A DNA stretch of 64,000 bases from Acidimicrobiales bacterium (GTDB lineage Bacteria; Actinomycetota; Acidimicrobiia; Acidimicrobiales; Ilumatobacteraceae): NCBI GenBank assembly GCA_030828465.1, contig JAURCL010000004.1, positions 22,143-86,142 on the forward strand. The letters run 5' to 3'. Within the stretch, counting starts at the first letter, position 1, and each line of letters opens with the position of its first letter. The position numbers and the translations under genes are program-made. The notes below the pieces were generated by a model. The model ran no database searches and was not told where the DNA came from. It saw only the letters and a program-made list of their open reading frames with translations. Positions 1 to 7,911 of this stretch are shown here, one piece after another.

Positions 1-1
1 G

Positions 2-796
2 CTCGGGCTCGCGCTGTCGCGTCGGACCGTTGTGGGCAACGGACCCGCCCCTGCTTCGGGAAGCGCATTGGACGAGTCCCATCCCGCCGTGGTCGCCCAC
101 CGAACCGCGGGTGGCTCCGGACCGCTCTGGGGCATCGGCGGCATTCCGATGGGTCGCGGGCTCGGGTTCAGCGGCGCGGCGCGGGTCGCTGGAGCGATGC
201 TCGCGCACGTCGAACGGGACGGACCAGCGGCATCGAACGACCGTGGCACCCGGACCGAGGTTCTCCGTCTCACCGCAGCGCTTGAGGGGCACCCCGACAA
301 TGTCGCGGCCTCGGTGTTCGGAGGGCTGGTGATCGCTGATGGCGACCTCGTCAGCCCGGCTCCCGTCCACCTTGGTCTGAGCGTCGTGGTCTGGGTGCCG
401 GCGGCCGATTCGACGTCGACCGATCGCTCGCGAGCCACGCTGCCCGCGGTCGTCGCGCGACCGGACGCGGTGTTCAACATGGCGCGGGTGGCCGCCTTGG
501 TCATGGCGGCATCAGCCGGCGATCTCGCCCTTCTCCGACGCTCGGTCGCCGATCGCTTGCACCAAGACATCCGCTTCTCCGCGGCGCGGGCATCGGCGGA
601 GGCGGCAGCAGCAATGGAGTCGGTCTCGGGCGTACACGGTGTATGGCTCTCGGGCTCGGGCCCAACGGTCGCCGGATGGGCGCGAGCAGACGAGCTCGAA
701 CAGGTCGCCGCCGCCGTACGAGAAGCGACCGGAGCCTCCGCTGATCAGGTGCTCGGACTTGCGGTGGACCGTGAGGGAGTGCGCGTCGAACCGTAA
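2..796 (+). CDS. thrB: homoserine kinase (C-terminal part, 5' end outside window)
   Basis: Homoserine kinase phosphorylates L-homoserine with ATP on the route to threonine. The frame is already open at the window edge, so the N-terminus is missing. Visible GHMP-kinase features are the glycine-rich ATP loop PMGRGLGFSGAARVAG, the homoserine-kinase signature EGHPDNVAASVFGG, and the late glycine motif LSGSGPTVAGWA. The loop normally reads GLGSS; here it is GLGFS, a small deviation. It ends 31 bp before the convergent exonuclease gene. Other GHMP kinases (IspE, mevalonate kinase) are less likely because of the EGHPDN signature. Confidence 0.85.
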   Translation, partial: LGLALSRRTVVGNGPAPASGSALDESHPAVVAHRTAGGSGPLWGIGGIPMGRGLGFSGAARVAGAMLAHVERDGPAASNDRGTRTEVLRLTAALEGHPDNVAASVFGGLVIADGDLVSPAPVHLGLSVVVWVPAADSTSTDRSRATLPAVVARPDAVFNMARVAALVMAASAGDLALLRRSVADRLHQDIRFSAARASAEAAAAMESVSGVHGVWLSGSGPTVAGWARADELEQVAAAVREATGASADQVLGLAVDREGVRVEP

Positions 797-827
797 ATCG
801 GGCCTCGTCGAGCTACGGGTTTCCCCT

Positions 828-2426
828 CTAGACAGCGAGCGCGAGGCGCGGCACTTCGGTGTCGAATAGCAGGGGGAAGCGCCACTCTCCCGTGCACGAG
901 ACGACCTCGGCGCGTCCGGCGATCCGCTCCAGATGTCGGCCGAGCATGAGCGCCTCGCCGATCGGGTCGACCGGGTCGTGGCCCTTCATCGATGGGTGAT
1001 GGAGCACCCCGCCCTCGATGTGGAACTCGAGTTCACCGTCGCGAACCGTGAGTGCTCCGGCGTCGAGCACCGCTCGGACGAGCGCGGTGCGCTCCAGGGC
1101 GCCGAGCAGTTCGGCCAGCCGATCCCGGCAGGCGGCCGCCTCCTCGAATCGTTGTCCGAGCGCGAGATCGCGCATGCGGGTGGTCGCCTCCTCGACGACC
1201 GCGGTCGTCTCACCGCGGAAGAGGTCGACGATCGTCGCGACCGCGAGGTCGTACTCAGCGCGGTCGGCGAAACCGGCGCAGGGACACGGAGCGACACCTA
1301 ATTGGTGCGCGGTGCACGGCGTTGCCTCGGGACGTGGGGTGTGGCCGCGCGGGAGTCGCACCGAGCACCTTCGGATCGGTACCACTGACTCGATCGCTTC
1401 GATGACCGCAGCGGCGCGACGGTGGGATCCGACCGGGCCGAGATGCGGCGAGCGTCCGTCATCGGCGCGCACCACCGAGAGTCGCGGCCACTCCTGCGTG
1501 GTGTCGAGCCGAATCCATGTCGGCCGCCTCGGGTGACGTCCGACCCGGTTGAACCGAGGGCTCGCGCTGATGATGAGACGGCGCTCGAGGATCTCAGCGG
1601 TGAGGGGATCAGGGGTCTCGAGATGCTCGATAGAGGAGAGCTGTCGCAGCATCGGGCCGATCGTTCGTCGGTCGTCGCCACCGAAATAGCTCCTCACGCG
1701 CTGACGCAGATTGGTCGCCTTGCCGACGTAGATGACATCGCCGACCGCGTCGCGGAAGAGGTAGACGCCGGGCGAGCGGGGGAGATCGGTGGTGAGGCGC
1801 AGCTTCGCGGCCTGCGGGTGTCCGCCAATCGTGCCAAGTTGCATGAGGTCGTCAATACCGGTCACCCCCCAAGCCGAGGCCCGCTCGATGAGCAGATGCA
1901 GTAGGTCGGTGGTCGCCCGGGCGTCGTCGAGGGCCCGGTGGCTCGGTGAGTTCGGGAAGCCGAACCGCTCAGCCAAGGTGCCGAGTCGGAAGTTCGGCAC
2001 CTCGTCGCGCAGCAGCCGTCGAGCGATGGCGAGCGTGTCGAGCACTGGTGGGCGGAACTCCTCGCGTCCAGCCCGCTCGAAGGCGGCGCGAAGGAAACCG
2101 ACGTCGAAGCGGGCGTTGTGCGCGACGACGACGCAGCCCTCGCAGAACGTGGCAAGACTCGGGAGCACCGATTCGATGCGTGGGGCGGTAGCGACCACGG
2201 CGTCGGTCAGCCCGGTGATCAAGGTGATCTGCGGAGGTATCGGTCGGCCCGGGTTGACAAGGGTCTGATACGTGCCGAGCACCTCGCCGCCTCGCACCTT
2301 GACCGCGCCGATCTCGGTGATCGCGTCGGAGTCGGCGCGGGTGCCGGTGGTCTCGAGATCGACGACGCAGAACGTCACCTCGGAGAGTGCGAGCCCCAAG
2401 TCGTCGAGGCTGCGCTGGCGAAACAC
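828..2426 (-). CDS. DEDDh exonuclease fused to UvrC-like GIY-YIG nuclease domain
   Basis: Predicted DNA-repair nuclease of 532 aa. The N-terminal third is a DnaQ-type 3'-5' exonuclease: Exo I VVDLETTGT, Exo II VVAHNARFDVGFL, Exo III HRALDDARA. Next comes a GIY-YIG domain like the UvrC N-terminus (GVYLFRDAVGDVIYVGKA, arginine in NLRQRVRSYF, glutamate in AEILERRL), then a UvrBC-like helical stretch (RDRLAELLGALERTAL). This fusion is known in actinobacteria. I chose GTG at 2426: longer upstream starts would run into the divergent NYN gene and place the SOS box inside the coding region. A LexA-type box lies 13-32 nt upstream of this start, so damage induction is likely. Confidence 0.85.
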   Translation of the reverse strand: MFRQRSLDDLGLALSEVTFCVVDLETTGTRADSDAITEIGAVKVRGGEVLGTYQTLVNPGRPIPPQITLITGLTDAVVATAPRIESVLPSLATFCEGCVVVAHNARFDVGFLRAAFERAGREEFRPPVLDTLAIARRLLRDEVPNFRLGTLAERFGFPNSPSHRALDDARATTDLLHLLIERASAWGVTGIDDLMQLGTIGGHPQAAKLRLTTDLPRSPGVYLFRDAVGDVIYVGKATNLRQRVRSYFGGDDRRTIGPMLRQLSSIEHLETPDPLTAEILERRLIISASPRFNRVGRHPRRPTWIRLDTTQEWPRLSVVRADDGRSPHLGPVGSHRRAAAVIEAIESVVPIRRCSVRLPRGHTPRPEATPCTAHQLGVAPCPCAGFADRAEYDLAVATIVDLFRGETTAVVEEATTRMRDLALGQRFEEAAACRDRLAELLGALERTALVRAVLDAGALTVRDGELEFHIEGGVLHHPSMKGHDPVDPIGEALMLGRHLERIAGRAEVVSCTGEWRFPLLFDTEVPRLALAV

Positions 2427-2438
2427 AGCCCCAGTCGA

Positions 2439-2458
2439 ACACGAACATCTGTTCGTGT
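2439..2458. promoter_or_regulatory. LexA (SOS) box between divergent genes
   Basis: Perfect inverted repeat with 8-bp arms (ACACGAAC / GTTCGTGT) around a 4-nt centre. It matches the Gram-positive LexA consensus CGAAC-N4-GTTCG (CGAAC 2442-2446, GTTCG 2451-2455). A TTGACA hexamer on the minus strand (2462-2457) puts the box in the spacer of a possible promoter for the exonuclease/GIY-YIG gene, whose start would be leaderless or nearly so. The -10 there is weak. Control of the divergent NYN gene is possible but the box lies further from its start. Confidence 0.8.
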
Positions 2459-2486
2459 CAAGCCATCCCATTGACCGGCGCACCGG

Positions 2487-2492
2487 TACGAT
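2487..2492 (+). promoter_or_regulatory. -10 box TACGAT, leaderless type
   Basis: TACGAT ends 6 nt before the ATG of the NYN-domain gene; transcription should start at or next to the start codon. Confidence 0.5.
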
Positions 2493-2498
2493 CGTTCT

Positions 2499-3743
2499 AT
2501 GGCTCGACCGGGGGCGCGACGCGAGGTTCCCCCCGACGACCCCCGGCACCTCCGAGTGTTGATTGAGCTGCTCGTTCCTGTACTCGTGCCCCGTGACGGG
2601 CCGCCGCTCGACTGGTGCCCCGATGCGGTGGTCGACACCGTGGCGACTGCTCCCCGTCCCGACCGCCTCGGGGTCGGACATATCAAGCGGATCGTGGACG
2701 CGCTCTCCGCACCGGACATCCGGCGGAGATGCGCCGAGCTCGTCGACCTCGATCGACTCGATGAGCGGTGCCGACGATGGTTGGCCAACGAGCCGGAATG
2801 GTGGGGTCGAGCGGGCTCGTCGGACACCGAGTCCGATGACGATGGTGGGAGTGACGACGACCCATCGGCGCTCAGGCGCGAGGTCCGCAGACGTCATGCA
2901 GCCGAGCAGAAGGCCGCCCGCGCCGAGGAGGCGTTGACACGGGAGCGGGCCGAGACCACTGACCTTCGTGACCGGATTGCGGAACTCGAGTCGGCGCTCG
3001 ACAAATCAGCCGCTGAGCACGATGCCCTCGATGAGTCGCTTCGCTCCGCGCGGATGGACCTCCGTCATGAGCGCGACCGACACGCCGCCACCACCGCCCG
3101 GCTCGAGCGAGCGACCGAGCAGGCCGGCATCGCAGATGCGGCCGCGCAGGAGGCGGAGGAGGTGCGCGACCGGGTTCTCGATGAGCGTCGGGATCTCCTC
3201 GGCGACATCGAGCATCTCAGCGACATGGTGAAGGGCGCCGAGACCTTGCTCGCCGGGCTTCGGTCCATGCTCCCCCCGCCACGCGAGGGCGATCGTCGCG
3301 AACCGGTCCGAGTACCGGGCGCCTACACCGGATTACCCGACCGGGCGGCCGACCATCTCATGCGGTGTGGCGCGACGGTGATCGTGGATGCCTACAACGT
3401 CACCCTCGGTCGCCTCGGTCACCTCGACATCGCCGAGCAGCGCGAGCGGCTCCTCAGCGGGTGCGAACAGCTCGCGGCCCGCACGGGGGCCGACATCGTG
3501 GTGGCCATCGACGGAGCCAACATCGTCGGCGCTCATGCTCCGGCGCGTCGGCACGTCCGAGTCCTGTACTCGCCCGAGGGTGTCGATGCCGACGACACGA
3601 TCCGGGAGGAGCTTGGCCGAGTGCCCGTCAGCCGTCCCGTCGTCGTCGTCACCGACGACCGGGCGATCCGGACCGACGCCCGCGCCCTCGGCGCCAACCT
3701 CGTCGACAGCCCGGTCTTCGCCGACCTCCTCTGGGGCAGGTGA
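2499..3743 (+). CDS. NYN-domain (YacP-like) ribonuclease-fold protein with coiled coil
   Basis: A 414-aa protein in three parts. Residues about 1-110 form an actinobacteria-type helical region. Residues about 120-260 are a charged coiled coil rich in Glu, Arg and Ala. Residues about 285-414 are a NYN/PIN-like domain beginning TVIVDAYNVTLG, with further acidic motifs VAIDGANI, GVDADDTIREE and VVTDDRAIR. NYN domains are metal-dependent RNases or RNA-processing enzymes; the acidic residues are kept, so activity is plausible. The substrate is unknown. It is divergent from the SOS-boxed nuclease and may share its regulation. Confidence 0.75.
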   Translation: MARPGARREVPPDDPRHLRVLIELLVPVLVPRDGPPLDWCPDAVVDTVATAPRPDRLGVGHIKRIVDALSAPDIRRRCAELVDLDRLDERCRRWLANEPEWWGRAGSSDTESDDDGGSDDDPSALRREVRRRHAAEQKAARAEEALTRERAETTDLRDRIAELESALDKSAAEHDALDESLRSARMDLRHERDRHAATTARLERATEQAGIADAAAQEAEEVRDRVLDERRDLLGDIEHLSDMVKGAETLLAGLRSMLPPPREGDRREPVRVPGAYTGLPDRAADHLMRCGATVIVDAYNVTLGRLGHLDIAEQRERLLSGCEQLAARTGADIVVAIDGANIVGAHAPARRHVRVLYSPEGVDADDTIREELGRVPVSRPVVVVTDDRAIRTDARALGANLVDSPVFADLLWGR

Positions 3744-3770
3744 GCGGTCACTCGACCGGAGGACACCGAC

Positions 3771-4844
3771 ATGCGACGCGACGCTCCACTTCCCACGCTC
3801 GACGAGATCCGCGATCGTCTCGCAGGGCAGGGCATCACCGCGCTCGGTGTGGCTCCGGCCGAGGTGCTCGACCGCGCGCGGTCAGCACTCAAGGAGCGTG
3901 GCTCGGCCGGACTGGCCGACTCGATGGAGTTCACCTACCGAGACCCCGAGCGTTCTACCGATCCTCGGCGCGCGGTCGACGGCGCCCGATCGATCATCGT
4001 CGCGGCGATGCCGTACGCGGCAGGTGTCGAGCCCGAACCGATTCGGCCCGGATGGGCGAGGGTGGCCCGTTACGCCCGAGCCGACCACTACGAGGATCTC
4101 CGACGAGCGCTGCGCGCCGAAGCGCGACTCATTCGGGCCGCCGGCCACCGGGCGGTCGCCTTCGCCGATGACAACTCCCTGGTCGATCGAGAGGCCGCCT
4201 ATCTGGGCGGGCTGGGTTGGTTCGGCCGCAACGCCAACCTGCTGATCTCGGGTGCTGGGAGCTTCTTCATCCTCGGGTCGATCGTCACGACCGCCGACTA
4301 CCCGCGCTCAGATCCGGTTGGCGACGGTTGCGGTACCTGCTCGCGATGTGAGCCCGCCTGTCCGACTGGGGCCATCGTTGCCCCCGGGGTGATCGACGCG
4401 CGGCGCTGTCTCGCCTGGCTTATGCAGAAGCCGGGGACCTTCCCAGTCGAGTACCGGGAGGCGCTCGGAGATCGTCTCTACGGCTGCGATGACTGTCAGG
4501 AGGCCTGCCCGCCAACCGTGCGACTCAGCCCGCGCTCCACCGAGGCCCTCGGCGAGAGTGGACCCTCCCACGTCGACGCCCTCGAGCTCCTCGGCTCCGA
4601 TGATGAGACGTTGCTCGATCGATATGGACGCTGGTACCTCGCCAATCGCGATCCGATCTGGCTCCGCCGAAACGCGGTGATCGTCCTGGGCAACACCGCC
4701 GCACCCGGGGATGGGCCAACGGTCGCTGCTCTTCAACGTCTTGCCGAGGGTGATCAGCCGATGCTCGCCGAGCACGCGCGGTGGTCGCTCGAGCGGCTCC
4801 GCGAGCGCGGTCGGGCCGAGACGGTCGAGGAGGCCGCCCGATGA
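3771..4844 (+). CDS. queG: epoxyqueuosine reductase QueG
   Basis: Cobalamin-dependent iron-sulfur enzyme that reduces epoxyqueuosine to queuosine at the wobble position of GUN-anticodon tRNAs. At 357 aa it has the usual length. Two [4Fe-4S] sites are visible: the ferredoxin pattern in GDGCGTCSRCEPACPTGAI and the later cysteines in LYGCDDCQEACP. A C-terminal HEAT-like stretch follows (RRNAVIVLGNTA). The ATG at 3771 has a purine-rich site (GGAGG) about 8 nt upstream. The stop overlaps the next gene's ATG (ATGA). Confidence 0.93.
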   Translation: MRRDAPLPTLDEIRDRLAGQGITALGVAPAEVLDRARSALKERGSAGLADSMEFTYRDPERSTDPRRAVDGARSIIVAAMPYAAGVEPEPIRPGWARVARYARADHYEDLRRALRAEARLIRAAGHRAVAFADDNSLVDREAAYLGGLGWFGRNANLLISGAGSFFILGSIVTTADYPRSDPVGDGCGTCSRCEPACPTGAIVAPGVIDARRCLAWLMQKPGTFPVEYREALGDRLYGCDDCQEACPPTVRLSPRSTEALGESGPSHVDALELLGSDDETLLDRYGRWYLANRDPIWLRRNAVIVLGNTAAPGDGPTVAALQRLAEGDQPMLAEHARWSLERLRERGRAETVEEAAR

Positions 4845-5959
4845 GACATCTGCTCGTCACCAACGACTTCCCACCCAAGGTGGGAGGCATCCAGTCGCTC
4901 CTCTGGGAGTGGTGGCGGCGCCTGCCTCCCGAGTCCTTCGCGGTGCTGACCAGCCCGCACCGCGATGCGGCCGCCTTCGATGCGGCGCAGCCGTTCGCGA
5001 TCGAGCGCGTTCGGGAGCCGGTGCTGCTCCCGCATCGGTTGATGGTCTCGCGGGTCACCGAAGCGGTCGCTCGCACCGGATCTGAACTCGTCGTCCTCGA
5101 CCCCGCCGTACCCCTCGGCATGATCGGTCCTCGACTCGGCCTGCCCTACGCCGTCGTTCTGCATGGAGCCGAAGTCACGGTGCCCGGACGGCTTCCGGTG
5201 ACGCGTCCTCTGCTCGCGAAGGTGCTGCGAGGGGCGAGCCTGGTCATCTCGGCGGGGGAGTACGCGGCGGTCGAGGCGGAGCGCGCTGCGCGCTTCGAGC
5301 TCCCGATCACGGTGATCCCGCCCGGGGTGGACGTCGATCGGTTCCGTCCGCTCGGAGCCGCCGAGCGAGCTGCTGCTCGGTCGCGTCGCGGGTTGCGATC
5401 CGAGCACGAGGTCGTGGTCGCGGTGTCGCGTCTGGTTCCTCGAAAGGGCTTCGACGTACTCATCAGGGCTGCCGCCCGACTCGCCCCGGCTCGGCCGAAC
5501 CTGCGGGTGCTGATCGCCGGTGCCGGCCGTGATGACCGACGACTCCGGCGCCTTGTCGCCGAGACCGGCGCCCCGGTGAGCCTGCTCGGTCGGGTTCCTG
5601 ATGCCGACCTTCCCGCGCTGTACGCGATCGGAGATGTCGCCTCGATGCTCTGTCGCACTCGGTGGGCCGGCCTCGAGCAGGAGGGCTTCGGCATCGTCTT
5701 CCTCGAGGCTGCCGCGTGTGGTGTCCCACAACTGGCCGGGAGCAGCGGGGGAGCGGCTGAGGCCGTGGAGGACGGGGCCACCGGTCTGGTCGTCGACCGT
5801 CCCGATTCAGTGAACGACGCCGCCGCAGCGCTCAACTCGCTACTCGACGATCCTGCGAGACTTGCTCGCATGGGGGAGCGATCCCGAGAGCGGGCCGAGC
5901 GCCATTTCACCTACGACCTCCTGTCGGCGCGACTCGCGGAAGTGCTCGGAGCGACATGA
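4841..5959 (+). CDS. GT4 glycosyltransferase, PimB-like
   Basis: GT-B fold retaining glycosyltransferase of 372 aa. It starts MRHLLVTNDFPPKVGGIQS, which closely resembles the N-terminus of actinobacterial PimB' (GDP-mannose-dependent phosphatidyl-inositol monomannoside mannosyltransferase). Conserved elements are the acceptor-domain glycine loop GGIQS, the donor phosphate contact SRLVPRKGFDVLIRAA, and the EX7E-type segment EGFGIVFLEAAACGVP. The ATG at 4841 overlaps the queG stop. The donor and acceptor are inferred from resemblance only; other GDP- or UDP-sugar transferases of GT4 remain possible. Confidence 0.8.
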   Translation: MRHLLVTNDFPPKVGGIQSLLWEWWRRLPPESFAVLTSPHRDAAAFDAAQPFAIERVREPVLLPHRLMVSRVTEAVARTGSELVVLDPAVPLGMIGPRLGLPYAVVLHGAEVTVPGRLPVTRPLLAKVLRGASLVISAGEYAAVEAERAARFELPITVIPPGVDVDRFRPLGAAERAAARSRRGLRSEHEVVVAVSRLVPRKGFDVLIRAAARLAPARPNLRVLIAGAGRDDRRLRRLVAETGAPVSLLGRVPDADLPALYAIGDVASMLCRTRWAGLEQEGFGIVFLEAAACGVPQLAGSSGGAAEAVEDGATGLVVDRPDSVNDAAAALNSLLDDPARLARMGERSRERAERHFTYDLLSARLAEVLGAT

Positions 5960-6471
5960 CCGAGCGCTCCGAGTCCGGCGTGATGGCCGACGCCCTCGTT
6001 CGGGTGCACCTCGGATTGACCGCGGTGTTCGTGGTGACGGCGGCCTATGCCGCCGCCTCGTTCTCGACGGCGGCGCAATGGGTGGGAGCCATCACCGCGC
6101 TCGCGCTCTTCGCGGTCGGGGTGGCGGCCTTCCTCTGGGGCTTCTTCAACGCCGTCCAGCGATCGAGAACCGAGGAGATCTCGGTCACGCAACTCTTCTT
6201 GCTCCTCGGCCCGTCGGTGCCCTCGCCGGTGACGAGGGTGATGAACTCGGCGCTTGCGGTGCAGATCATCGTCGCCCTCACCACGACGCTCGCACGACCG
6301 AACGGCCCCGATGGCAACCCTGGGTCGTCACTCGCGGTCGGGTTCCTCGTGCCGATGCTCGGGCTCGGTCTCAATGGACTGTGGGCGGCCCATCATGGCC
6401 GCTTCGAACCCCGACGTTCGGCTGTCACACCCGAGCAGGGGCCGATCGGGCAGAATGAGGACCATGGCTGA
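5956..6471 (+). CDS. conserved membrane protein, unknown function
   Basis: A 171-aa protein with about four hydrophobic segments: near residues 18-38 (LGLTAVFVVTAAYAAASF), 42-66, 95-115 and 128-145. No catalytic motif is recognised. ATG overlaps the glycosyltransferase stop (ATGA), and its end overlaps the SRPBCC gene, so the three are probably translated from one mRNA. The function may relate to the envelope, but that is only context. Confidence 0.65.
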   Translation: MTERSESGVMADALVRVHLGLTAVFVVTAAYAAASFSTAAQWVGAITALALFAVGVAAFLWGFFNAVQRSRTEEISVTQLFLLLGPSVPSPVTRVMNSALAVQIIVALTTTLARPNGPDGNPGSSLAVGFLVPMLGLGLNGLWAAHHGRFEPRRSAVTPEQGPIGQNEDHG

Positions 6472-6898
6472 CAGCGCTTCGGAGACGATCACCATCGAAG
6501 CCCCGATCGACCGGGTCTGGTCGATCGCCACCGACATCGAGGGCTATCCGAACTGGGCCCATGATGTGAAGGAGGTCGTGGTCCGCGCGCGCGACGACGA
6601 GGGGCGCCCGACGGAGGTCGAGTTCCGCGCTTCCGCGCTCGGTCGGAGCACCCACTACACGCTCCGGTACGACTACTCCTCCGCGCCCGCTCGCCTCGTC
6701 TGGTCGATGGTCGACGGCGACATCCAGCGGTCGATCGACGGGGCGTACACGCTCGAGTCGGTCGACGACTCGCGCACTCAGGTCACCTACGACCTCGCCA
6801 TTGAGCTGGTCGTCCCGCTTCCCGGCTTCGTGAAGCGCCGCGCCGAGCGCCGCATCCTCAATGCGGTCCGCGGCCTCAAGGACCTGGCCGAGGCCTGA
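6464..6898 (+). CDS. SRPBCC/START-like lipid-binding family protein
   Basis: A 144-aa polyketide-cyclase/START superfamily protein. The family forms a helix-grip fold around a hydrophobic pocket. The N-terminal pattern ETITIEAPIDRVWSIATDIE and the following YPNWAHDVKEV are typical. ATG at 6464 is chosen; ATG at 6455 in the same frame would add three residues. The gene overlaps the end of the membrane-protein gene. The ligand cannot be told from the sequence. Confidence 0.8.
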   Translation: MADSASETITIEAPIDRVWSIATDIEGYPNWAHDVKEVVVRARDDEGRPTEVEFRASALGRSTHYTLRYDYSSAPARLVWSMVDGDIQRSIDGAYTLESVDDSRTQVTYDLAIELVVPLPGFVKRRAERRILNAVRGLKDLAEA

Positions 6899-6932
6899 GC
6901 GTGCCCGGAGACCGACCGGGGCACCGCTGCTC

Positions 6933-7883
6933 GTGACGAACGGGTTCCGTCTCGGTATCGATGTTGGTGGCACGAAGTGCCTCGGAGTGGTTCTCGACGA
7001 TGCCGGAGCGGTCATCGACGAGGCCCGACAGCCAACCCCAAGGGGCCCGGGCAGTCTCCCGCTTCTCATCGACACCCTCGCTGCGATGGTGTCCGATGTC
7101 GAGACCCGCATCGGTCCGGTGGTCACGGTCGGTATCGGAGTGCCTGGTCTGGTCACCTACGCCGGCGTCCTGCGCGCAGCTCCCAACCTTGACGGTGTCG
7201 CCGACTTCGACGTGGCCGGTCTGCTTGGTGCACGCCTCGATCAGCCCGTGCGGGTCGATAACGACGCCACCTGCGGCACGCTGGCCGAGTGGCGACTCGG
7301 AGCCGGTAGCGACAGCGACGACCTCATGCTCGTGACTCTCGGCACGGGCATCGGAGGGGGTGTCGTCGCCGGAGGGGCCCTCCAGCGAGGCGCACACGGA
7401 TTCGCCGGTGAGTACGGACACATGGTCGTCGACCCCGATGGGCCACCGTGCCCTTGCGGACGCCAGGGATGCTGGGAGCGCTACGCCTCCGGGTCCGGCC
7501 TCGCGCGCCTCGCCCGGGAGTACGCGGTCGGCCGGCGGGTCTCGAGGGTGCTCGAGTTGGCCGGGGGAGACCCGGAGTCGGTGCGCGGCGAGCACGTCCA
7601 GGCGGCGGCCCGCGAGGGGGACCACGACTCGCTCCGAGTCATCGACGCCTTCGGCCGCTGGGTCGCGCTCGGTCTCGTCAACCTCACCAACATCTTGGAC
7701 CCCGATCTCTTCGTGCTCGGCGGAGGTCTCGCGGCCGGCTCCGATCTCTACCTCGGGCCGATCCAACGATGGTTCGGTGAGTTGCTCTACCAACCCGATC
7801 TTCGTCCCCATCCGCGAGTGAAGTTCGCCGAGTTCGGCGAGCGCGCCGGGGCGGTCGGCGCCGCACTCCTCCACGAGACCTGA
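6933..7883 (+). CDS. glk: ROK-family glucokinase
   Basis: Phosphorylates glucose with ATP or polyphosphate; 316 aa. Visible ROK features are the phosphate loop LGIDVGGTKCLG, the catalytic aspartate in RVDNDATCGTLAEW, the second phosphate motif VTLGTGIGGGVV, the histidine in GEYGHMVVD, and the zinc motif CPCGRQGCWERYASG. GTG at 6933 is chosen because it leaves only a short N-terminal extension before the phosphate loop and avoids overlap with the SRPBCC gene. Sugar specificity is inferred from the close match to glucokinase signatures; the phosphoryl donor is unknown. Confidence 0.85.
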   Translation: MTNGFRLGIDVGGTKCLGVVLDDAGAVIDEARQPTPRGPGSLPLLIDTLAAMVSDVETRIGPVVTVGIGVPGLVTYAGVLRAAPNLDGVADFDVAGLLGARLDQPVRVDNDATCGTLAEWRLGAGSDSDDLMLVTLGTGIGGGVVAGGALQRGAHGFAGEYGHMVVDPDGPPCPCGRQGCWERYASGSGLARLAREYAVGRRVSRVLELAGGDPESVRGEHVQAAAREGDHDSLRVIDAFGRWVALGLVNLTNILDPDLFVLGGGLAAGSDLYLGPIQRWFGELLYQPDLRPHPRVKFAEFGERAGAVGAALLHET

Positions 7884-7899
7884 GCAACCGGTGCGCCGG

Positions 7900-7905
7900 T
7901 AGCGT
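7900..7905 (+). promoter_or_regulatory. -10 box TAGCGT, leaderless type
   Basis: TAGCGT ends 6 nt before the GTG of the aminotransferase gene. Confidence 0.5.
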
Positions 7906-7911
7906 GCCGGT

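Noticed and set aside
2427..2897. N-terminal extension of the exonuclease/GIY-YIG gene
   Set aside because: It overlaps the divergent NYN coding region and the LexA box, and adds low-complexity residues before the exonuclease domain.
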